Assembly: GCA_002449915.1 (NCBI GenBank)
Contig: DJXY01000150.1
Span: 1 to 11,866, forward strand
Direction of reading: 5' to 3'
DNA length: 11,866 nt
DNA from: Oribacterium sp. UBA6992
Lineage (GTDB): Bacteria; Bacillota; Clostridia; Lachnospirales; Lachnospiraceae
Below the pieces are notes generated by a model. That model saw only the letters and a program-made list of their open reading frames with translations. It did not search any database and was not told where the DNA came from. The translations under genes were made by a program, and so were the position numbers. Of the stretch, positions 7,109 to 11,866 are shown piece after piece. The stretch's first letter is position 1; each line of letters opens with the position of its first letter.

Positions 7109-8458
7109 TCATCTCACAAGGCATGGCTTCTTATGATCATAGGTCCAGCCCGGGATCAGATACTGCATTGCCTTTGCGTCATCGCGGTCATGGGATGGCA
7201 GACTCTGATACAGCTTGTTTGCCTCCATGACTCTCTCCATATTGAGATGCACACCCAGACCCGGTGCATCCGGTACCTGCAGCTTACCATTGACAATCTG
7301 CGGTGTATCATACAGAAGATTCTGTCCATCCTGCCAGATCCAGTGTGTATCCAGCGGCGCCGGAGTGCCAACAGCAGCAGCGCCGACCTGTGCAAACGCA
7401 GCGAGCGTAATATCAAAGTGATTGTTGGAATGCACACCCCAGGTAAGACCCCAGGAAGTGAGAAGCTGTGACATCCGGATTGCTCCGTCAAAGCCCCAGA
7501 AATGCGGATCCGCAAGGATGATATCGCAGGCATTGAGGCTAATCGTATGATAGAACTGTCTCCAATCGGTAGCAATCATGTTGGTGGCTACCTGGAACTG
7601 CGTTGCATTCTTGAACTCACGCATGATTTCACGTCCGGAATATCCTGCCTCTGGACCGCACGGATCCTCCATATAGGTGATCACATCATGCATGTCCTTG
7701 CAAAGATCAATGGCTTCCTTCAAGCTCCATGCGCCATTCGGGTCAATGTTGATTCTTGCATCCGGGAAACGCTTCTTGAGCGCACGCAGCGCATCCATCT
7801 CATCACTTCCGGCAAGGACGCCACCCTTAAGTTTAAAGTTCTTAAAGCCATATTTCTCTGTAAGAGCTTCTGCTTCCTCAACAATCCGCTCCGGAGTCAG
7901 AATCTCCTCCCGTCTCAGACGGAACCATGGATCGGTGCTCTTACTCTCATCAAGGTACTGCATCTCTCCCGCCGGAACCTTATTCTTATCCGAAACATAG
8001 AAAAGATATCCCAGAACCTCAACTTCCTTCCGCTGCTGTCCCTCACCCAGCAGATCACACATCGGTACATTCAGGAACTGACCCATAAGGTCCAGCATGG
8101 CACACTCGATTGCCCACTCACTCTTTACGACAAACTTAAGCTTGGAGATGTCCAGCGTCTGAATGCCCTCTCCATCATCGCCTGCCGCAGGGCTCGAGAG
8201 CTTGTGGATTTTCTGCAAAATCTGACGATATTTCGAAATCGGCTGCCCCTCCACGAGCGGCTTTACGGCATTCAGACATTCGCAGGTATAGTCTCCGCCA
8301 TGGATTTCTCCGATGCCCTGGTGTCCTGCACTGTCCTCCAGCACAACCAGGTTTCTGGTAAACGCCGGCGCATGGCATCCGGAAAGTGTCATAAGCATAC
8401 TGTCATATCCGGCAACCGGAATGACAGTCATTTTGGTAATTACAGGTGTGTCTGCCAT
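7109..8458 (-). CDS. Glucarate dehydratase-family enzyme, diverged paralog (GudX-like)
   Basis: This enolase-superfamily enzyme would remove water from D-glucarate or a related aldarate to give 5-keto-4-deoxyglucarate. It has 449 residues, close to Escherichia coli GudD and GudX (about 446). From memory-based alignment the GudD active-site set is intact: H29, T101, the lysine pair K209/K211 in KLKGG, D239/N241 in DPNGAW, E264 and E270 around EDPCG, N293 in TNMIATDW, H343/N345 in HSNNHFD, D370 in DTHWIWQ and R425. Compared with the neighbouring gudD it diverges at residues 84-117, where the [12 protein letters not shown] segment reads IQTLDISKLKFVVKSE, and around 163-180. Stretches such as ALKKRFPDARI and VPDAPGLGV recall GudX. 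The ATG at 8456-8458 is preceded by GGGGGAGAGG (8468-8477). A terminator lies between gudD and this gene, so it may have its own or read-through expression. Catalytic competence is likely; the exact substrate is open. Confidence 0.9.
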   Translation of the reverse strand: MADTPVITKMTVIPVAGYDSMLMTLSGCHAPAFTRNLVVLEDSAGHQGIGEIHGGDYTCECLNAVKPLVEGQPISKYRQILQKIHKLSSPAAGDDGEGIQTLDISKLKFVVKSEWAIECAMLDLMGQFLNVPMCDLLGEGQQRKEVEVLGYLFYVSDKNKVPAGEMQYLDESKSTDPWFRLRREEILTPERIVEEAEALTEKYGFKNFKLKGGVLAGSDEMDALRALKKRFPDARINIDPNGAWSLKEAIDLCKDMHDVITYMEDPCGPEAGYSGREIMREFKNATQFQVATNMIATDWRQFYHTISLNACDIILADPHFWGFDGAIRMSQLLTSWGLTWGVHSNNHFDITLAAFAQVGAAAVGTPAPLDTHWIWQDGQNLLYDTPQIVNGKLQVPDAPGLGVHLNMERVMEANKLYQSLPSHDRDDAKAMQYLIPGWTYDHKKPCLVR

Positions 8459-8485
8459 GATTTTGTACCTCTCCCCCTGGATCGT

Positions 8486-8499
8486 TAGATCCTGATCTA
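8486..8499. promoter_or_regulatory. Dyad TAGATC-CT-GATCTA in the leader of the gudD paralog
   Basis: Six-base arms form a perfect dyad with a 2-bp centre, 28 bp upstream of the start codon at 8458. It overlaps a second dyad GGATC-GTTA-GATCC (8479-8492), so the two are mutually exclusive in RNA. The site lies between the gudD terminator and the ribosome binding site. It could be an operator or an RNA switch-like element, or simply chance; no known regulator motif was recognised. Confidence 0.3.
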
Positions 8500-8512
8500 T
8501 GTAATATATGGC

Positions 8513-8550
8513 AAAAAAGCGAACCGCAGACCGTCCCGCCTGCGGCTCGC
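8513..8550 (-). terminator. Rho-independent terminator after gudD
   Basis: An 11-bp stem has arms at 8519-8529 (GCGAACCGCAG) and 8540-8550 (CTGCGGCTCGC). It has a single A/C mismatch when read as plus-strand RNA but is fully paired with one G-U in the minus-strand transcript, which shows the working direction. The loop is 10 nt, and six T follow on the minus strand (8513-8518). It lies about 93 bp after the gudD stop and 54 bp before the next start codon. It would end gudD messages or lower expression of the paralog. Confidence 0.9.
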
Positions 8551-8642
8551 CACTGTTTCAGTAAGTACTCGCAATACGCAAGCTTAATATAAAATATAAA
8601 TTAATAAGTAATGTAGATAAAAAGCTATGCAAGCAAATCAGA

Positions 8643-9974
8643 TTAACGAACCATGCAAGGACGCTTGTTATCAAACTTCCATCCCGGAATCAGATACTGC
8701 ATTCCCTTTGCATCATCACGGGCACCAAGGCAGTTCTCCACATAGAGCTTGTTAGCCTTAAGCACCTGCTCACGGTCAACCTCAACACCAAGACCGACCA
8801 TCTTGTCGATGTCGTTAATGCAGCCGCCTACGATCTGCATCGGATTCTTGGTAAGACGGTTTCTGCCCTCCTGCCAGATCCAGTGGGTATCAATACCATT
8901 CATTCTGCCCGGGATTGCTGCAGCGCACTGTGCAACCATCGCAAGAGAAATATCAAAGTGGTTGTTGGAGTGGCAGCCCCACATAAGACCGAAATCATTG
9001 CAAAGCTGACCAACTCTTACAGAACCTTCCATCGTCCAGAAGTGCGGATCTGCCAGAGGAATATCGACAGCCTTAAGCTCGATGCAGTGACGCATCTGTC
9101 TCCAGTCTGTATCAATCATATTGGTTGCGGTAAACATACCGGACTCCTGACGGAACTCAGCCATAACCTCACGACCGGAGAAGCCGTTTTCCGCGCCACA
9201 CGGGTCCTCAACATACGCAAGGATCTCCTTGAGCTTCGGAGCAATCTCCAAAGACTTCTCAAGAGACCAGCAGCCATTCGGATCCAGGTCAACTCTTGCA
9301 TTCGGGAATGCCTTCTTGATGGCAGCAACAGCCTTCACTTCCTCTTCCGGCTCCAGCACGCCGCCCTTAAGCTTAAAGTCCTCGAAGCCATACTTCTCGT
9401 GAGTTGCCTTGGCGAGCGCAACGATATGCTCCGGATCCATAGCCTCCTCATTACGAAGTCTGTACCACTCGTCGTCGGAATCCGACTCATCCATGTACGG
9501 AAGATCTGTCTTCTTGCGGTCTCCTACATAGAAAAGATAGGACAGGAATCTTACGGAATTTCTCTGAAGTCCATCACCCATGAGAGATGCAGCCGGAACC
9601 TCCAGGAACTTACCCATAAGGTCAAGCAGCGGAGCCTCAATGGCAGTAACAACATGCACACCGGTACGGAGATCAAAGGTCTGGAGACCTCTCACATCAT
9701 CCTTTACATTTTCATTGAGCCACTCTCTTACTCTGTTCAGTGTATTTTTGTAATCAGAAATCTTGGTTCCGATAACAAGCGGCTTTACTGACTCCAGTGC
9801 GGAAGTGATCTTCTGTCCTCCCGGCACCTCACCAACACCCTCAACACCATTGGAATCCGTCAGGATCACGATGTTTCTGGTAAAGTATGGCGCATGCGCA
9901 CCGGAAAGGTTAAGCTCCATGGAATCATAACCGGCAACTGGGAATACTTCCATCTTTTCTACTACTGGAATCAT
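8643..9974 (-). CDS. gudD: Glucarate dehydratase
   Basis: GudD dehydrates D-glucarate (and L-idarate) to 5-keto-4-deoxy-D-glucarate, the first step of aldarate breakdown in the cytosol. The 443 residues match the Escherichia coli enzyme along the whole length, ending with the same [13 protein letters not shown]. Active-site residues, by alignment from memory, are H27, the catalytic lysines K201/K203 in FKLKGG, metal ligands D231 (DPNG), E262 (EDPCGAE region) and N285 (TNMID), H335/N337 in CHSNNHFD, D362 in DTHWIWQEG and R419. The reading frame is open to 10175, but the ATG at 9972-9974 is chosen: it has AAGGAG (9983-9988) eight bases upstream and matches the family start [15 protein letters not shown]. 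It is followed by a terminator and then a diverged paralog. The upstream neighbours (unknown membrane protein, TctC-type receptor) suggest a sugar-acid uptake and use cluster. Confidence 0.95.
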   Translation of the reverse strand: MIPVVEKMEVFPVAGYDSMELNLSGAHAPYFTRNIVILTDSNGVEGVGEVPGGQKITSALESVKPLVIGTKISDYKNTLNRVREWLNENVKDDVRGLQTFDLRTGVHVVTAIEAPLLDLMGKFLEVPAASLMGDGLQRNSVRFLSYLFYVGDRKKTDLPYMDESDSDDEWYRLRNEEAMDPEHIVALAKATHEKYGFEDFKLKGGVLEPEEEVKAVAAIKKAFPNARVDLDPNGCWSLEKSLEIAPKLKEILAYVEDPCGAENGFSGREVMAEFRQESGMFTATNMIDTDWRQMRHCIELKAVDIPLADPHFWTMEGSVRVGQLCNDFGLMWGCHSNNHFDISLAMVAQCAAAIPGRMNGIDTHWIWQEGRNRLTKNPMQIVGGCINDIDKMVGLGVEVDREQVLKANKLYVENCLGARDDAKGMQYLIPGWKFDNKRPCMVR

Positions 9975-9996
9975 TGTATTATCTCCTTTTCTGAAA

Positions 9997-10068
9997 TGTC
10001 CGGACAAGCGATCCTGATGTAAGCACCACTCTTCCGCATTAAATAAAACCTTATGATTTATAAAATCA
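9997..10068. promoter_or_regulatory. AT-rich gudD upstream region with two dyads
   Basis: The 203-bp gap before gudD contains the palindrome TGTCCGGACA (9997-10006), 23 bp upstream of the start codon, and the dyad TGATTT-ATA-AAATCA (10054-10068). The second resembles an operator half-site pair and includes a minus-strand TATAAA that could serve as a -10, but no good -35 was found 17 bp away. No terminator of the preceding membrane-protein gene was found here, so gudD could be co-transcribed with it. The function of the dyads is inference only. Confidence 0.3.
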
Positions 10069-10177
10069 GTGCAAAATCTGCAGCTGAAATTAACATATGA
10101 AGAAAAATGAATTAATAAACAATATAGGTAAAAATCAAAAACAGAAATAAAAATCTGGTCGCAAGCTGCAAACACAA

Positions 10178-11074
10178 TTATACAAGCAGAAACTCCGCGA
10201 GCTCCAGTACATGTCCAAGCTCCGGATAAGGATTGGCGAGCAGCCGGTTCCGATCCACCTGATCCCGTACGGAAAACGGGCTTCCCAGGAAACGGTTGCG
10301 AATGTAAACATCCATAACATCTCCCCGGACGCTGATTCCAAGCTTTCCCGGTGTATACTCATTAAGAGTCTGTACCTTACGGAAAAATGCAGTAGACGGA
10401 AGCTTTGCGGTATCTCCGGCATTTAAAGCATTCGCAGTATCGCCGGAAGTTGTATAGATATGCAGTGTATCCGGGAAATGATCCGGACCGGCAGTTTCGA
10501 TAAGCTTCTGTCCGTCATAAAAGCCTGCTCTCAGAGACTCCGGAAAGAGCTGCTCCTCCGAGATTCTGAAATTATATCCGGTAGATTTGGGAAGCTTTAC
10601 GTGGATCCAGTTTCCGGTATTGACCTCTGCGGCAACTCCGCTCTCAGCCTTATGCTCCACAAGCGAAATATCTCCGGAAACAACCTGCATTTTATCTTTG
10701 GTTCCCGAAATGGTCTTAAAAACACTGATGGTTTTATCGACGGATGGGATGAGACCTGCTGCCAGAACCTCTGTCTTATCAAGAGAAGTGCCCTTTTCCT
10801 CGATATGATCCGCGGAAATCTGCGGCATAACCGTAAGCTCGAGATTGACATCCTCGCATTTCCGTAGATAGCGCTTCTGCGCCTTACGCAGGATAAAAAT
10901 CTGGTACAGGATTGCAATGAGCAGAAGCACTGTAACCAGCGTGAATTTTTTGGTAAACGTTGCAGCAAGTACAAGCACCAGCAGCGCGATCATGATGTAT
11001 GCCATAAGGTGCAGCTTTTTGTTTTCCTGCTGTAGCTCTGTCACATACGCATCTGCAGTCTTCCGCTTTGCCAC
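10178..11074 (-). CDS. Two-helix membrane protein of unknown function (possibly DUF3137-like)
   Basis: The function is not recognised. The 298 residues begin with a charged, coil-like segment (1-22, [20 protein letters not shown]). Two adjacent transmembrane helices form a tight hairpin at about 23-41 and 44-62, joined by TKK. A basic stretch follows (64-72, [10 protein letters not shown]), and then a soluble domain of about 225 residues that should lie in the cytosol, with both termini inside. The layout and pieces such as [13 protein letters not shown] and a C-terminal DVYIRN...ELAEFLLV loosely recall DUF3137 proteins, but this is only a resemblance. Start is a GTG at 11072-11074, supported by AAAGGGG (11083-11089) at 8-nt spacing; no ATG fits. 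It lies between the sugar-acid receptor and gudD, which does not by itself imply a metabolic role. Confidence 0.85.
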   Translation of the reverse strand: MAKRKTADAYVTELQQENKKLHLMAYIMIALLVLVLAATFTKKFTLVTVLLLIAILYQIFILRKAQKRYLRKCEDVNLELTVMPQISADHIEEKGTSLDKTEVLAAGLIPSVDKTISVFKTISGTKDKMQVVSGDISLVEHKAESGVAAEVNTGNWIHVKLPKSTGYNFRISEEQLFPESLRAGFYDGQKLIETAGPDHFPDTLHIYTTSGDTANALNAGDTAKLPSTAFFRKVQTLNEYTPGKLGISVRGDVMDVYIRNRFLGSPFSVRDQVDRNRLLANPYPELGHVLELAEFLLV

Positions 11075-11115
11075 TTTCTTTACCCCTTTCTGCTCAAGGC
11101 TTTCATTCTGTATAT

Positions 11116-11135
11116 AATTCTTATAAATTCTTATA
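11116..11135. repeat. Perfect 10-bp tandem repeat upstream of the membrane-protein gene
   Basis: Two head-to-tail copies of AATTCTTATA lie at 11116-11125 and 11126-11135, about 42 bp before the GTG start of the unknown membrane protein. The period of one helical turn places both copies on the same face of the DNA. It could be a regulator site or part of the generally AT-rich promoter region. Confidence 0.6.
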
Positions 11136-11159
11136 GATAAGTACTATATATATTCATTT

Positions 11160-11188
11160 TATATAGGTTTTTAAAGATGAACCCTCAA
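11160..11188 (-). promoter_or_regulatory. Weak candidate promoter of the membrane-protein gene
   Basis: On the minus strand, TTGAGG (11183-11188) and TATATA (11160-11165) are 17 bp apart; each matches four of six consensus bases. An alternative -10, TATAAA, overlaps two bases further on. Initiation here would give a leader of about 80 nt containing the 10-bp tandem repeat and would leave the structured region 11203-11486 outside the transcript. Confidence 0.4.
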
Positions 11189-11202
11189 AGGATCATAGAT
11201 CG

Positions 11203-11323
11203 CGGTATGACATATGCATAGAGTGCATTGTCCTTACTTTAAATTAAGACCGTGCTTCAATGCATGAGGAGGATACATCATCCCTTGTCTCTATGCGCGA
11301 GGGGGATAAAATATGTCATGCCG
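11203..11323. other. Large bulged inverted repeat, candidate structured RNA or small mobile remnant
   Basis: One continuous left arm (11204-11230) pairs with three separate right-hand segments. GGTATGACATAT (11204-11215) pairs with 11311-11322 (one G-U), GCATAGAG (11216-11223) with CTCTATGC (11289-11296), and TGCATTG (11224-11230) with CAATGCA (11258-11264). The bulges on the right side are 24 nt (11265-11288) and 14 nt (11297-11310). The 24-nt bulge contains its own small hairpin GGAT-ACATC-ATCC, and in the minus-strand RNA GGGAU of this bulge could pair with AUCCC of the other, a possible pseudoknot. On the plus strand a short GTCA-TCTC-TGAC hairpin and seven T (11337-11343) follow, so a plus-strand small RNA is conceivable. 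No known riboswitch was recognised and no gene is supported here. Confidence 0.55.
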
Positions 11324-11370
11324 TCATCTCTGACTCTTTTTTTCTAATCATATCCGCCTACATAAGCTAT

Positions 11371-11439
11371 GGATCTTCCATGCCGGTCCGGAGCTTGATC
11401 TCCGGACCCCTGTGCATGTTGTGCTTCATGGAAAGATCC
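11371..11439. other. Nested double hairpin in the tctC-downstream region
   Basis: The outer arms GGATCTTCCATG (11371-11382) and CATGGAAAGATCC (11427-11439) pair with a single bulged A. Inside lies a perfect 9-bp GC-rich hairpin, GGTCCGGAG (11385-11393) with CTCCGGACC (11400-11408) and a 6-nt loop. A single-stranded tail (11409-11426) completes the enclosed loop. No T-run follows on either strand, so it is not an ordinary terminator. It lies between the large bulged repeat at 11203-11323 and a third hairpin at 11441-11486. Confidence 0.55.
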
Positions 11440-11440
11440 T

Positions 11441-11486
11441 GCATGTGAATGCTTCGTGCCGGTTGCGGCTCCCTGCATTCACATGC
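11441..11486. other. 12-bp perfect hairpin with inner GCCG/CGGC stem downstream of the receptor gene
   Basis: Perfect 12-bp arms GCATGTGAATGC (11441-11452) and GCATTCACATGC (11475-11486) enclose a 22-nt loop that itself folds as GCCG-GTTG-CGGC. It begins 71 bp after the receptor stop codon on the minus strand and abuts the next structure. No T-run follows, so ordinary intrinsic termination is not supported, although an end for the receptor message is plausible. The 482-bp stretch 11075-11556 holds no supported gene: only these three structures, the weak promoter and the tandem repeat. Confidence 0.55.
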
Positions 11487-11556
11487 GTTTAAAGCTTTCG
11501 TTTGGTATAATGATATGAAATGTGGATAACGTCTTAAATGTATCGATTACTTCTCA

Positions 11557-11866
11557 TTACTGCTCAACAGAAGAAGCAATTTCCTCAAAGGTTGCAAGAT
11601 ATCCCTTATCATTTTCTACAGAATCAGCTGCGGAAAGATAGTACGGATTGATCTCCATGTTCTTAAGGTCTTCCTGGCACTTCTCGTTGGAAAGTACAGC
11701 CTTGGTTGTATTCTCATACCATGCAATGACGGAATCATCGGTATCCTTCGGGAAATAGAAGGAGTAGTCCAGATCCGGGAATACCATATCAATGCCCTGC
11801 TCCTTAAGAGTTGGAACATCCGGCATAAGCTTGGATCTCTCAGCAGTCGGGATACCTACGCAGAGG
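11557..11866 (-). CDS. Tripartite tricarboxylate transporter-type (TctC/Bug) solute-binding protein, C-terminal end
   Basis: Only the last 102 residues are present; the gene continues beyond the right edge. The frame stays open to the window end, reading LCVGIPTAERSKLMPDVPTLKEQGID and onward, and stops with TAA at 11557-11559. The AERSxxxPDVPTLKEQGID segment is the signature of the TctC/Bug extracytoplasmic receptor family. These receptors pick up organic acids and hand them to a TctA/TctB membrane pair by a secondary mechanism. In Firmicutes they are usually lipoproteins; the N-terminus that would show this is outside the window. The neighbouring glucarate dehydratases suggest an aldarate ligand, but this is inference from context. 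Confidence 0.85.
   Translation of the reverse strand, partial: LCVGIPTAERSKLMPDVPTLKEQGIDMVFPDLDYSFYFPKDTDDSVIAWYENTTKAVLSNEKCQEDLKNMEINPYYLSAADSVENDKGYLATFEEIASSVEQ

Noticed and set aside
7502..8488. 328-codon open frame on the plus strand opposite the gudD paralog
   Set aside because: It is antisense to a strongly supported dehydratase, shows no recognisable protein features, and a similar long frame appears opposite gudD, as expected from shared codon composition of paralogs.
8883..9791. 302-codon open frame on the plus strand opposite gudD
   Set aside because: It is antisense to a certain gene, has low-complexity unlikely protein content, and shows no family resemblance.
9975..10175. 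67-codon N-terminal extension of GudD in the same open frame
   Set aside because: The extension is AT-rich, matches no GudD homolog, and a good ribosome binding site stands before the internal ATG at 9974.
11260..11448. 62-codon plus-strand open frame in the structured intergenic region
   Set aside because: It runs through the arms of two inverted repeats, lacks a suitably placed ribosome binding site and has no recognisable protein features.
11503..11511. Extended -10-like TGGTATAAT on the plus strand
   Set aside because: No -35 at a suitable distance and no plus-strand gene; it would only give antisense RNA to the receptor gene. It could matter if an antisense transcript is found.

Overview
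The window looks like part of a chromosome from a low-to-medium GC Firmicute of the class Clostridia, most likely Lachnospiraceae-like. This is inferred from strong AGGAGG-type ribosome binding sites, a groESL operon under a CIRCE operator, sigma-A-type TTGNNN-N17-TATAAT promoters, an ECF sigma factor paired with an RsiV/DUF3298-type anti-sigma factor, and a PAS/GGDEF/EAL signalling protein. No rRNA, tRNA, insertion sequence or CRISPR array was seen. Every convincing gene lies on the minus strand, so transcription order runs from high to low coordinates.

In transcription order, the right side (11866-7109) is an aldarate (glucarate-type sugar acid) region. It holds the C-terminal end of a TctC/Bug-type solute-binding protein, then about 480 bp without a gene but with three strong RNA-structure-like inverted repeats. 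Next come a two-helix membrane protein of unknown function, gudD (glucarate dehydratase), a terminator, and a second, diverged glucarate dehydratase-family gene with its own terminator. The transport receptor and two aldarate dehydratases suggest uptake and dehydration of glucarate-like acids to 5-keto-4-deoxyglucarate. The later pathway enzymes are not in the window.

The middle (6951-5185) is an ECF sigma factor and its membrane-anchored RsiV-like anti-sigma factor, behind a promoter with ECF-type spacing and sequence (TGTAAC-N17-CGTC) that suggests autoregulation. It is followed by a separately promoted NifS/IscS-type cysteine desulfurase with an acidic, alanine-rich C-terminal tail and a 16-bp hairpin over its stop codon. 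Then comes a four-domain PAS-GGDEF(degenerate)-EAL-PAS protein, probably a c-di-GMP phosphodiesterase, with its own promoter and terminator.

The left end (1237-1) is the groESL heat-shock operon: promoter with an overlapping CIRCE operator, complete groES, and the first 231 codons of groEL, which runs off the left edge. The most unusual parts are the cluster of structured inverted repeats at 11203-11486, the diverged tandem gudD paralog, and the CIRCE copy that sits on the -35 element.
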